64,000 nt of DNA from Piromyces finnis (GCA_002104945.1 MCFH01000021.1:496001-560000), one strand, 5' to 3'. Counted from the stretch's first letter, positions 1 to 17,100 are shown. Notes: a model not told the origin generated them from the sequence alone. A program made the numbers and translations.

Positions 1-2363
1 TCATCGTTATTCCTTTTTTCTTCGTTATTTTTTTCCTCTTCTTTTTCATCATTCATTGGAATAAAACTTCTATTCAGAGGAAATGTAAAATTACTTTCTA
101 GTAAAGCTTCACTTCTATGATTTCTTAACGGATTTAATGAATTAGCAGAATCTTCTAGATTAGGAAAAGCTTTTAAATTTTCATTATCATCCCCAACTTT
201 ATAAAATTTATCAAAAATATTTTCATCATCTTCTTCACTATCTGTATTATCACTTAAAAGGTCTACTGCTTTACTATTAGTAGTTCTTTTATATGTGGAA
301 GATGATGTGTATTTTTGTTCATTCCCTAAACGGTTTTTATTTAATGTATCTTCAAAATTTTCAGATGTATTATTTAAAAGTTCCTCTAAATTGGTTTTTT
401 TTCTATTTTCATCATCATCCTTCTATTATCATTTTTATAGGTAAAAATTTAATTTAAAAGAAATATATAAATTTAAATTAAAGTTATAAATAATAAAATA
501 TTTTTATTTCTTTAATTTATTATTATATATTGTTATATATTAATTATCATTTACATTTTCCAGTTTAAGTGACCATCCATTATCATCATTTTTAATTAAA
601 ATATATTCATTATTTCTTTCAGAAGCAATATTTTTTGACAAACCATTAAAAAGAGTTCCTTCACGATTAAATTGATGCAACGCCTCAGTTAATTTATTAC
701 GATAAATAGCACCTTTAATTTGTAATCTCGAAAAATCTAATGCAGAGTATATTAATAGTAAATAATAAATCATAGAATGATAAATAGTTGAATTAAAGAC
801 ATTTTATTATTACTTTTTTAATTATGATGATATTAAAAAAAATTGAAAGGATTACTAATTATTATGAATATTTCATAAAAAGGATATAGATGCGGCTTCT
901 AACATATTCTCAATACGTTCATAGGATCCTTGACGACTTTTATTTTTCATTTCATATACAATTTTATGTTGTACTTCTACTGGAAGTGTCTGAAAAAATT
1001 TAGATTCCAATACTTCATTGATATCCATATCGTAGCGAATTAAATTACTTAATTCATCTTTACTTGCTAAACGGTAATCGTCCATGCTTTAAATAAATTA
1101 TTATTATTATTATTATTATAGGGAATATAAATAAAAATTAAAGATAATGTTATATGAGAATAAGATTATGAATTAAAATTTAAATATTAATATATACAAT
1201 ATTAAAAATAATTCAAATACTACTATTATAAAATATAAAATATTAACATATTTTCCGGTTTTGGGGGTAAAACATATTCATCTTTTTTTGTTCTATCTTC
1301 ATAATTTGAAAGTTTAACTGCTTTTATAATTTCATCATTGATTTCTTTCTGAGAAAAAGAAGCATTTGAAATTGTATTTCCATTTTCTAATAAATATAGT
1401 AATTTTTATATTAATTCAATATTAATATAAAAAAAAAAAAAAAAATAATAAAAATATAAAAATAAAACATTTATTTTTATAATTAATACTAATATTCACC
1501 ATCTTTATTTCCTGTAGTGCTATTTGCTTGAATAGCGTTTAGGGTATTTAAATGAATTTGAGCAGCCAAAATTTTTTTTGCTGTACGTTGTACACTTTCT
1601 TGTTTTTTTATTCTTCGTTTTCTTCTTGAAGACTTTTATTATATTCAATAAATATATTACAATATAGTAATATGTTAATAACAAGAAATTTAATAATTAT
1701 ATAGATAAATTATAAAATAATGACTTAATATAAATGAAAAAAAAAGAAGTAATCCATTTGGTATTTTTAAATATACATTAATAATTTATATCATTAATTT
1801 CAATATATAAAATATTATTAAAAACCATATTATTTATTTAATGGAAATAATTAAAACAACTTACAATAGTGTTGGCTTTCAAATCAGGAACACCACCATC
1901 AAATACAAACACTGGTTTTATGTTATGAAATAAAAATTTACAAATTCTTCGAAAAAAACCTAAAATATGTGCATTATTTAGAGTTTTCCCTTCTTTATCT
2001 TTCAATGCTTTTATGAATTGGTGAAGCCAAATACTCGCATGTAATATTATTAAGGAATACATTTTTTTTTTTTTTTTTTAAATTCGAAAATTTTGTTTTA
2101 ATTTTTATTAATATTTAATTAATAATTTTGGAAAAACAAAAAATAAAAATAAATAAATTTGTATAGTTAAGGAATTTAAATTTTATAATTAGATTATTCA
2201 CAATTAAGGAATAAGATTATTTAATTATTTAATGTATTTCAAATTAAGAATTAATATTATTTTCTTAAAGGATATCTACTGCAAGAACTTTATCGCTTAA
2301 TTGTTCTAGTTGAACCGGTCTGGCGGCAGGATGAAGTAATTTCCATAGTCCTTTAACACCCAT
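1..2363 (-). CDS. RAD2: RAD2/XPG (ERCC5) structure-specific endonuclease, 5' part
   Basis: Nucleotide-excision-repair 3' flap/bubble endonuclease of the FEN1/XPG family, acting in the nucleus. Seven exons read on the minus strand: 2363-2276, 2040-1865, 1632-1500, 1386-1248, 1086-888, 746-555 and 422-1; the rest lies outside the window. The protein starts MGVKGLWKLLHPAARPV, the canonical XPG N-terminus. Metal-binding Asp30 (AVDASIW) and Asp77 (VFDGG) are in the expected places. Later exons hold the conserved DRLASK-like segment (DYRLASKDEL) and the DFSRLQIKG spacer motif, then an acidic, low-complexity spacer. All phases agree over the 1349 coding bases visible. Introns 1 and 5 have AT-AC ends with ATATCCTTT donors and are listed separately. 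The catalytic I-domain is not in the window, so activity cannot be judged. Family assignment is very secure. Confidence 0.93.
747..887 (-). other. Second U12-type AT-AC intron in RAD2 (intron 5)
   Basis: The minus-strand donor is GCATCT/ATATCCTTTTTATG and the acceptor is ATTAATATAC/TCTGCATTAG. The join is in phase 0 and leads into the conserved DFSRLQIKG exon. The donor is a perfect U12 ATATCCTT match. The branch site (CTATTAAT) is weaker and unusually close to the acceptor, so this call is less sure than intron 1. Confidence 0.68.
2041..2275 (-). other. U12-type AT-AC intron in RAD2 (intron 1)
   Basis: On the minus strand the donor reads G/ATATCCTTTAAG. The acceptor reads TTCCTTAATAATATTAC/ATGCG, so a TTCCTTAAT branch-site match lies just upstream of the AC end. 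Joining them completes codon 30 (G+AT = Asp) and gives AVDASIW, exactly the XPG family motif. No GT-AG alternative in the interval restores it. Confidence 0.85.
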
Positions 2364-2862
2364 GCCGAATTTTCAAATCACAATTAAATTTACTAAGAAT
2401 TATTAATTTAATGTTTTTTTTTTTTTTTTTTTTTTTATATTAATATCATAATGACAATTAGCAGTAAACAAATTAAAATACTTTATGCTTGAATAAAAGA
2501 AAGATATATTATTAGGATTGATTTTAATAAAATTTCATTTTTGAAATGAATTTATTTTTATATAAGATTCTTTTAATTTTAAATTCTACCTTTTTTTATT
2601 CTTCTTGAAAGTTAAATTAATTCATATAATTCATATAGAAAAAAATATCATTAAATTTAATTAATATTAAAATTTAAAATTATGGATAAATTAAAATTCA
2701 ATTAAAATTCAATTAAAATTCAATTATGCTAGTAAACAATTTTATGATATAAAATTAAATATATTTAAAATTAATTGTAAAGAAAATGTTATTACTCTAA
2801 AGAATTTTTTTTTTTTTATTAAAATATTAAAATATAGATAAAATACAAATTATTTAAAAAAA

Positions 2863-4874
2863 ATGTCTTTGCAAGGACTTTTGAGAAATATTAATTTTGA
2901 AATTCAAGATAATGAACTTAATAAATTTAAGGCTATTGACCATAATATTCGACATGCCTACTATACTCAAACGATTTATATATTATATCAATTAAAACAG
3001 TTTTGGAAGATGCAAGTAATTTAAAATTAACTTAATGATTAACTTAATAGTATATTACTATATTAAATATTAGAATATTATGAAAACGTATTATTAAATA
3101 ATTTTTATATATATTCTATATTTATGAAATAAAGCAATTAAAAAGAATAGATCCAGAAATGTTTAATAAAGAATATTTAAGTATTTTTACTAATGTTAAA
3201 CAAGTAAGTCAGGCTAATTTTGACAAACCTATTCAAAAAAAGATATTAAATGATGAAGAAATTGATGATATTACAAGAAATCAGATGTTTCAACTTTTAA
3301 CACAAAAAATAAATGGTATTGATATTGATGAACATTCCTTTAATACAAAATTGATTGCAGATAAATTATTTGAAAATTTGAACAATACTGATCCAGATCA
3401 TGCATTCAAAGTCGTTTGGATGGTTATGGATACTAAAATGTCTCATAGTGGTTTACTTGCTAAAAAAATACTCGATACGTGCTTAGAATTAGGTATATAT
3501 AATTTTTATACTATAAATTATGAAATAGTTAATTATTAACAATGTAATACTTAATATTTTTAGAAATATTTAAACCCAATGAAATATACTTGTATTCTAC
3601 AAATAAAGAAATTACAGAAAAACTAAACTATCCAAGTAATATACAATTTACAGATGATAGAATGGTAATCTTTAATATTAATTTATTTAATAAGTAAAAT
3701 AAATAATAATATCGAAAACATAAATATATATCATAAAAGCAAGTACCAAAAAATGTTGATGTAGTGATAATATCAACATCTGCCCCTGTTATTAAACGAT
3801 GCTCATTTTATACCCAAAAAATTTTTGGTAGTAATAATGAAGATGTAGTGAATCGTTTACCAATGATGTTACCTATTATACCATCTGTACCTACTTTAAA
3901 GTTAAGATTTGCTTTTGGATGGCATAGAACAATAGTTCCATGGGTGGTATGAATCATATATAGTTATTAAATATATCAATATATTTTAATTCTATAACAT
4001 TCATCGTATTTATATATAATATATAAACTAGGATAATGATTATATTTTTAATAATTATTTCAAGACTAATAATTCATATGTTAGTAATTTTTAATTTTTA
4101 ATTTTTATAGATAAATATAAATAATTTGTATAAGTAATATCCTATTAATTCAATAAATTGCATATTTATATTTTTTATTAAAAAAAAAAAATTAATAAAA
4201 ATAAAATTTTAATAGATATCATGGAAACCTGAACGTATTCCTGAAGAAATGATAAATATATATTTACCATCTCATTATTCAGATAAAATATTAGTAGAAG
4301 GTGAATCAAAATATGAAAAAGCTTATTATCAATATAAAGATTTTTTAGATCAAACTTTTGAGGTATTTTTAAATTATTGTATTGGTAAGCTTGGATTAAA
4401 AAGGACTGAAGCACAAGAGTAACTATCACCAAAAATATAATTTTAAATACTTTAATACAAATAAAAATATACGTAATAATCTTATTATTTATATAAAAAA
4501 TAACAGTTATGTTGAAATTGGGCTTTTTAATCAAGTATTTAAATTAAAAATTGAAAAGAGATTTCCAACATTTAACGAAGAGTAAATATTTACATATATA
4601 TTATTATTTTTAATAAATTATAATAAGGAGTGAAAATAAAATAACCAATATATTATCAAATAATATTTAAGAGATGAAGAGTTTTCCGAATATCAACTAA
4701 GACATCATTTTAATGAGAATTATAAAAATATAATGAAAAAATTAAAACTAATGAAAAAAATTTATGTAAGCTATCTAATATAATGTTCAAATGTTTATAT
4801 CTATGTATTATTATTACTAAAATTAAATCTATCTATATATTTTTTAATTATTAAAATAATTATATTTACAGTGA
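2863..4874 (+). CDS. P5C-reductase/NOXRED1-like protein with degenerate Rossmann motif
   Basis: Multi-exon gene: exons 2863-3015, 3135-3492, 3564-3664, 3740-3946, 4216-4418, 4507-4581 and 4672-4765, all in consistent phase. After a last intron (4766-4871) a TGA follows immediately at 4872. If that intron is retained, translation stops at 4783. The product is about 397 aa. The middle (KVVWMVMDTKMSHSGLLAKK ... EIYLYSTN ... VDVVIISTSAP) has the beta-alpha-beta spacing of a pyrroline-5-carboxylate reductase/NOXRED1 Rossmann domain, but the Gly-rich dinucleotide loop is missing. The later helix (FEVFLNYCIGKLGLKRTEA) resembles the C-terminal helical domain of that family. This resemblance was judged from memory and is weak. 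No signal peptide or membrane segment is seen. The gene is divergent from RAD2, with about 500 bp between the two starts. That it is a real gene is much surer than its family. Confidence 0.6.
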
Positions 4875-5601
4875 TAAAACAATATATAAAATAAAATATT
4901 GAATTACATGTACTATCAAAAAATTTCAAAATTATAATAAAAACTACAATATTATTTATAAAAAATCAAAAGAAATTAAATTTATAAATATGAGTAACTT
5001 TCTGTTTTTTTAAAAAAATTATATATACAGTTATAAAGAATTTATATAAAACAAACTACTCACATCATTAAAAAAAAAAAAAGGCAATTATTTAAAATTT
5101 ATATATTAAATACTAAAAGTATTGAAAATGAGGAATTTCATTTTTGTTTCTATTTTATAAACATAAACTATTTTAAAATTTATGTAATAAATTAAAACTA
5201 TTGGATTAAAAATTGTGTCACCTTACATTCAACTTTAATTTATAATAATTTTATATTTTTTTATTTTATAAAAATAAACTTAAATAGCTTAAAAAAAGAG
5301 TTAAAAAAAAAAAATTATTTAAATATTAAAGAAAAAAAAAAAAAATATGAATTACAAATCCTTTTTAATAATATTTAATATTTAATTTTTTATTTTTATT
5401 TATATTAATATATAAAATTTGATTTTCCTTTATTTATCATTTTAAATAAGTTTAAATAATTATTATAAAATTTTAAATATAAATAAAATTTAAAGTGTTT
5501 TATATAAATAAATGCTTAACTATAATTATAATAATATTTATGAATTAGATAATTATTTGATGATGATAATAATAATTGAATATTTTTATTTTTTATTTTA
5601 T
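4875..5601. other. Gene-free AT-rich spacer
   Basis: Convergent 3' flanks of the P5CR-like gene and the secreted-protein gene. Only A/T runs; no coding exon, tRNA or structured repeat seen. Confidence 0.6.
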
Positions 5602-6789
5602 TCACCAATTATTATATAAAACCAAAAGAATTGATGCTATTAAAGTCATAAATAAAGAAACTTTAGCATTCATTCTTGCATCATCTTCAATTTCTATAGC
5701 CTTATAAAATTCATTTGTAATAGCTGTATTTTCAACTATATAGAAAGGCTGAGTAAGTGCTGGAAGAATATCACCATCACTATAACATTCAAAATTACCT
5801 TTATTTGATTGAGCATCTTTATCGTCACCATAAATTCTAAGTCTGTATTTAACATTTGATTTTGGACTTTGTCTAAAACCATGATCAGTATCAGTAATAA
5901 CTTCCCAATTATATTGGTATGATCTAGTACGACTAACAATTGGTCCTTCTTCTATTTCTGAAATTGGAATAGTTTTTGAAAATACATGTCTATCCCAAGA
6001 ATTAGTCCATATATTTGGATTGGAATCTTCTTCGTAAAACAATTTTATGGTAATATTACTACTAGGCATATTATGTTTGAATCCATCTAAAAGTTTATTA
6101 TAATACCAAATAACAGTGAAATTGGAATTCATAACAATAATGCTAAATTATGAATTTATAATATTTAATAAAAATGATATAAAAAACATTCATTAATATA
6201 TACTTTAATAATATAATTCATGATTATAATATTTCTTTCATTATTACCTTTTCTTTTGTGGCTTATGGAAGGCAAAGTTTCCTAATGAATTCTTTTCTTC
6301 AACACATTGTTTACCCATATCTACTTCTTCATCTTCATCATTATTATCATCATTAGAATCTTTATTTACAGAAGTTGTATTATTATCATTATTCATATTA
6401 TTATTATTATTGTTATTATTATTATTGTTATTATTGTTATTATTATTATTATTAATATTATTGTTATTAATATTATTGTTGTTATTAATATTATTGTTTA
6501 CTTCAGTATTAGTGTTCATATTGCTATTTTCAGTTGGGTTATTAATACTTGTATTTGCATTAACTTTTTCTTCATTAACATTAGAATTATCTGTAACCAT
6601 TTGAGCTTTTACATTTGGACTCATATTAATATTTGGTTGTTCAATATTATTTTGACTATAAAAATTATTAATATCATCTAATATTGAATTGAAACTGATG
6701 GCCTTTGTAAACTCATTATTTCCATTTTGTCCTCTTGTTAATAATAAGTTTAAAACAATACATAATATAGTAACATAGGTGTATTTCAT
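5602..6789 (-). CDS. Secreted, Asn-rich, probable GPI-anchored surface protein
   Basis: Two exons on the minus strand, 6789-6248 and 6142-5602, joined in phase 2 (GT...TAG), giving 360 aa. Residues 1-20 are a signal peptide (MKYTYVTILCIVLNLLLTRG). A low-complexity Asn/Asp region follows (about residues 50-155, including a pure poly-Asn run encoded by ATT/GTT repeats on the plus strand). The second exon encodes a compact beta-rich ectodomain of about 150 aa (FTVIWYYNKLLDG ... YRLRIYGDDKD). The C-terminus is a hydrophobic segment (VSLFMTLIASILLVLYNNW) typical of a GPI-addition signal. The ectodomain layout recalls fungal GPI-anchored beta-sandwich cell-wall proteins, but I cannot name a family. 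It probably sits on the plasma membrane or wall. The exon join is secure; the function is unknown. Confidence 0.8.
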
Positions 6790-9700
6790 TTTGATATAAT
6801 CTATTTTAATAATTAAAAAATATTAAATATGGAATAAATATTTTTTTTTATTAGTAATTTATTTTAAATGTATAAATATATCTAAATTTATATCTTTGTA
6901 ATAAATTATTCTATTTTTATTAAATGATTTATAAAATAAAAATATTTATAAACAATTTCTAAAACTTTTGCATTTAAAATAAAATATTTTTCTAGTATAA
7001 ACTTTTAATACTTACTTTTGTGTTTAATTTAGATTAATATTTAATGTACAAAATTAATTTGACTTTTTATTATTTTTCAAAAAATGAAAATTTATGCCAA
7101 AGCTTAATAGTAATATTTAAGTTATTAAATTAAAAATTTTTATATCTTCTTTACTTTTCGATGATAGTATATATTTAATTAATAAATTAATTTCTCTCTT
7201 TTTGAAGCTTATTTTTTTTGTATTTTCTTTTATAATATAAATAAAGATTTATTATTGAAATTTAAAGCTCTTTTAAAGAGAGAAATTAAATTTTTTTTAA
7301 TTGCTTATTAATTTATAAAGTTCTTTTTTCCTAAGAAGGAAATTTGTTGATTCTTATTTTATAAATAAGATGTATATGAATTTTTAATGAAGGGTTGTTT
7401 AAAAAACAAAAGTTTTTTTTTTAGTTAAAAAAAAAATAAAAAAAAAAAAAACTTTCGTTAAATATATAATAGTGATAATATTATTGTTTTTTTTTATAAA
7501 ATAAAAAAAATTTTTTTAATTTTTTTTTTCTTTTTTACTTAGTATTGTATATTAAATATATTGAAATATATTGTGATATACAATAAAAATAATGTATTTA
7601 ATAGACGGCTATGTTTTTGAAAACTTTAATTATTAACAGAGTAATTACTAATTTTTTGTCCTACTTTATTTAATAATTGATTTTTTATATTATTATTTAT
7701 ATTATTTATATATAATGATATATATTGTTTATTTTTAACCAGCAATTATTTAATATTATAGAAAAGAAATTATTAGCTTATTTTATTTAATATATATTCT
7801 TAATATAATATTAATTAATTCATAATATATCATATAATATTATTATCATATAAAAAGTTTTGTATTGGATCATTTTTATTGATTTTAATATAAATAATTT
7901 CATAACATTATATAATATTTTTATAATAATTCAATCTACCTATTTTATATTTCAATAGTATATATTTTATATATATATAAAAATTGCTATAATGTAATGA
8001 ATATAAATGAAATATTATTATCATATATAATAATAAATAAAAAATAAATGTTAAATCAATATTTTTTGATTATATAATGTTAGAGTAAATATAGAATTTT
8101 AATAAATATAATTAATGCAAATGAAGATAAAAAAAATATAAAAAATTTATTATTCATTAGTATATTTTTAAGATAATTATTAAATAGCTATGTATGCTTA
8201 AAATAATGATAAATGCTTAGATATAAACAATATATCATAATATATCATTAATTATACATTTATTATATTATTCTGATTTAATAAGTTACTAATATTAATA
8301 ATGAATTATTGCTAATGGAAGAAATTAACTACATATATCTATAAATACACATGATACAACATGATTTGTGTAATATAGAATGTAAATATATCTATTCCAT
8401 TAAACTAAGCGCTAAGTTTTATACTTAATTTATATTAAATAAAATGATAATGAATTACAGCTTTTTTTTTTTTATAATAAAACAGTTTTTATAACGATGA
8501 TATAATATTTTTATTTTTAAATAAAATCAAATTTGAAGGGAAAAATTATCAAAATAAAATTTAAATTCGGTTTGTTTTATTGGTTACCAAGTTATATTTA
8601 AGAATGAATTTTTTTCTTCTAAAAACCAAAATAAATTTTTTTAAAAGAGTAGATATAAAGGTATAAATAAATATGTAATACCCTGCTTGCTAATAACTTT
8701 TTTGTTAATTAAAATAATAATAGGTGTTTTTAAAAAAAAGATTACCCTATAATAATATTATTATATTTTTTTAATTATGTTCATTTATATATATATAATA
8801 TTTTTGTTATTTAGTTTTGTTAAATTAAATAAGTAAAAGTTATATAAAATAATTCACTTCAGTATTATGACTAAATAAAAGAATATGATTAAAACAACAT
8901 CACCCCAATTTTATAAATATCTTGTTTCTTTTTCTTTTTTTTTTTCTTTTTGCTTTAGATATTTCCTTTTCTTCTTTTTTTTTTTTTTTAATTTCTTTTA
9001 ATTGTATTAATAATAAAAGTGTAATGTTATGAAATTATATTAAATAAACTTCAGATCACAAATATAATTTTGTTGTTTGGTTTAGAAAAAAAATTTTTTT
9101 GGTTAAGTAGTAACATACATATAAATTTTTTATATGTATTTTTTTTATTTTAATAATATATTAGATATTTAAAAATAAGGTTAAAGATATAGTAGCAAAA
9201 TATAAAAATCTAGTTTGCATATAAAGATAGTATAAAGGTAAAATACCGAACTTAATGTGATAATAATCAGTGTTAGTGAACAAAATTATAAATGAATAAT
9301 AAAAAAATAGAATTTAATTTTACAATTTAGTAATAAGAATTTCTTATAAATTATGAAGAAATACAAATTACAAAGGTTGAAACATATATATTTCCATATT
9401 TTACATAAAAAGTAATTTGTATGATAATAATAACAAACAAATAAATAAATAATTAGAAAAAGGAAAAATATATGAAATTATAAAAAAGTAGAAAACAGCT
9501 TTTAATGATATTGGAATTTTAAAAAATATTTACATGATTTATTCATATTTGAAATATCTGAATGGATAATATTGGAAATATTTAATGGAGATAAAAATGA
9601 AAATGAAAGCAAGCTATATACTAACAAACATAATCACATAATCCAATAATAACAAATATAAAACTATTGATTGCTAAAACAATAATAAATATCCAATATT

Positions 9701-9883
9701 GATATATATCCTAATACTTATGTTTTTTTTCTTTTCTCTATATTTATTAATGATCATATATAATATACATATACTTAATATTAAAGATAATAAATTCACC
9801 GGATAGCTATAACAAATATTATTTTTATAAGTGAAAATTTAATTTTCTCATTAGAAATATTTAAAAATTCATAATATAATAAA
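6790..9883. other. 3.1-kb gene-poor AT-rich region
   Basis: Lies between two divergent genes. No exon-like stretch of more than about 40 codons, no tRNA and no transposon ends were seen. It contains many A/T homopolymer tracts and one imperfect inverted repeat (listed). It probably includes both upstream regions; no specific promoter element can be supported. Confidence 0.5.
7188..7288. repeat. Imperfect inverted repeat
   Basis: The left arm 7188-7210 (TAATTTCTCTCTTT...AAGCTT) pairs with the right arm 7265-7288 (AAGCT...AAAGAGAGAAATTA). The 14-base part TAATTTCTCTCTTT is perfect, and the loop is about 54 bases. It could be a hairpin or chance in AT-rich DNA. Confidence 0.4.
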
Positions 9884-13687
<3,804 letters not shown>

Positions 13688-14168
13688 AAAAGAATAATAA
13701 AACACAAAAACACAAAAACAAAAAAATAAAAAAAAAAAAAAGACAAGAATAAAAAATATTTTAATAGCTACACATAAAATAATAATAAAAATAGTAATAA
13801 AAATTATATTTATAATAGTAATAAAAAATTTTTATATGAATTACTATATATTTGTTTAAATTAATTACTTTAAGGAAATAAATTTTAATAAAGAAAATGG
13901 ATAAAGAAAATAAATATAACATATAATAAAATTATTATATGCTATACTTTTTATTTTTTGCGATGAGAATCAACTTTTTTTTAATTTTTATTTTATTTAT
14001 ATATAATTAATATAGTTAAATATTTTTTAGAAATACATTTTTTTTTTTTTTTTTTTTTTAAAAAAAAGTAGTAGTTAGTATTAGTTATTTTATTTTATAT
14101 TATTTTTATTTTTTTTTTAAATTTATTATTTGAATATATATTTTTTTTAATATTTAGTTTTATTTGAA
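13688..14168. other. Convergent 3' region between TCF25 and the USP gene
   Basis: A/T-only 3' flanks with several AATAAA-like stretches and T runs. No gene seen. Confidence 0.5.
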
Positions 14169-17100
14169 TTAATTTTCCATCATATGAGTATTTTCTTTTT
14201 CTTCAATTACTGTATCATTATCATTCATAAGTGATAAATCACCTTCATCAAATTCTTGTGTTATATCTTCATTATCATCGTAGAGTGCATCATTACTTGA
14301 AGAATTATTTAAATCAGAAGAATCTGTATCAATGGATGGTTGGGTATTCACTAAACTATTATCTTGACCAGCACTAGTATACATTGAATCAGCATTGTTA
14401 AAATCAGCAAAATTTTCAGAACAATAATTCGTTGAAGAAGAGCTTATTGAATTACTAATAACATTACTATTACTATTTGAAATAGTATTTCCCATTTGCA
14501 TAGGCATACTCATTTGCATTTGCATTTCTATTTGCTTTTGTTGTTGAAGCTTTATTTCTTCTTCATCAATTATATCTGGTTTATCATCTAAATCTGGTAG
14601 TTTAAATTCATTTCCTGATTCATGACATCTTTCATAGAACAAAAGATAAGCACTAGAAGTTATAATACTATTTTCTGAAGTTTCGGATACAAAACTATCA
14701 TTACAGTCATACCATTTATCATTATTCTTTACGTAAGCAGTGTAATGACCTCCACCAGTGGAACCACTATGATTAGAAATAGCGTATAGATTATAGATAT
14801 ATTTTTCTTCACTCTTTGGACCGATGATAACATTAGTTAAGTCTAATCCTTTAATTGGGAATTTTACTAAAACACTATTTTTACGAGAGGAATAGTATCT
14901 TCTATCTTGAATAAAACGCTTAAGATGAACAATAAGAATTTCTGGTGCTTTCCAAATGTCCATCTTTTTATAAGCTTCTCTATCATCTTTACAATTTGGA
15001 CAGAACCATTTATTTTCATCAGTTAAAATTTCTTCTTTAATAAATTCATCGATACATTCTTCTAATGAAATTGGCTTTGACTCAGGTTTTTTCACAGAGT
15101 GTATATTATTTGTCTTTGGTGAAAATACTTCGAATTTTTTTTTACCAAATAAGAATTCAAGAAGAGCTGGTTTCCATGTAACACTAATTAAAAGATCTTT
15201 TGGTCTCATACTAATTTTAGCATTTCTAATTTCATTAGTTTTTCTATAGCTATATTTTTCTTCTTTTTGTTCTGATTCATATGATGAGTTATCTTTAACC
15301 TTATATAAAGCAACTCTTTTACATGTGTATTCATAACTATAGGAATATGAATAGAAACTTTCATTTGGTTTATCAGTATAAATTAATTGAACATCAAAAA
15401 GTTTAGGTATTATCTTCCAACCATCATTGATTGGATAAATATTTTCAACGTCATTTTTATTATCATTTTCTTCATTAATATCGCTTTCATCAGATATTTT
15501 GGCTTGAGTTGCTTGATAAGTGTTTTCTAATAATGTATCTTCATCTTCATTCATTGGCATGACTTCTTCATTTCCATCATTGTTTGATAAATCGTTTTCT
15601 TGTTGACTATTTGATTCTTCAGTATCAAGAATACTTGTAATATTATTAAAGTTTTCATTATCAGAATCGTCAGAACTTGAGGCATTTTCAGCAGTTTTAA
15701 CATCTTGAGTTGTACTTTTATTTAAATTTTCTTCCTCTTCTTTAATTTGCTTAAGACATTCATATACCTTTGGGTCTAATTCATCATTTGGATCAAGAGT
15801 AGCAATTTTATATTCAGTGAAATTTTGATAGTATTTAACAATTTCACGATAAATAGCCCAACCTAAAAATCTTCTATCAATCATTTTTTCTTCATCTTCA
15901 AATTGAGTAAAGTTTGGTAAATTAATTAAGAATGGAAAACCATTGTCATCACTGGAATATTTATCAGCATTTTCAACTTTGTGATACACTGGAACATTAA
16001 TATTTAATTTTACTGTCTGTTTATCTTTTGGATTTGGTAAGTAGCTTATAATATTATTTATTGAGAATCTATTGAAATTAATATAGGCAAAAAGGGTGTA
16101 ATAACTTTGTTCAAGAGATTGAATATTTTCAACTAATTCAGAATTTTCGAAATAAGAGTTCATTGTGTGATCACGGCCTTGAAATATTTCTATATTGTTA
16201 ACTTCTACTCCAGAAATAATATTATTTTCTTTTAATTTTTCACAAATTTTTTCTTTCATTGTAGCGATAGACTGAGATTTGAGTACAATTATTTTAACAG
16301 TATCTAAATATTTGCCATTAAGAAGTACTTCAATTGGTACTTCAATTTCTTGATTTTCTGGTATTGGTAATGTCAAATAAACAAATGGTTCGAAATTTAA
16401 ACGTTTAGTGTCACATGTTTTACAAATATTAATACTACGATATTGACCATAAAATAGATCAACGATAATACTATTTTCACGACGAATATGTAAATCCCAT
16501 GATGTTTTTGCTGCTTCCATATCTTCCATGTTATTCATATCCGGATATTCTTCGAATTTCTTTACTGGAACTCTATTAATATCTTCGTGTAAACCATCTA
16601 ATAATGATGCAATAAATTCTTGACAATCATGTTGATGGTAACCTTCAAATGAAGGTGTATGCTTACTAATAACACTTTTAAATTCAGTTGGTCTAAATGC
16701 TCCACTATTTTCTCCCCATAAATTCTCCAATACCTTAACAAAGGCTTTAACCATTTTACCTTTCATACCATGAATGCTAGTTAAGTTTAATTCTTTTTTC
16801 CAATAACCCCTTAATAAATAATCACGAAGTAAAGTAGTATGAGCAATACATTGAAGACCTGAATTCATGAAACAGGTATTTCCTAAATTACTTAAACCAG
16901 TAGTTCCTGGAATATGATTACTCATTACTGGATCTGAGGAATATATTTCACTATATGGAGGTGGTAATTCATCATCATAATCTGAACTATTTGATTTATC
17001 ATCATGTTTTCCTAAGCTAGAATTTCTCATTGGTGTATATACTAGTCCATTTTGGGAAAAATCATTGTCTTCTCTCGAATTTGATATAGCCTTACTATTA

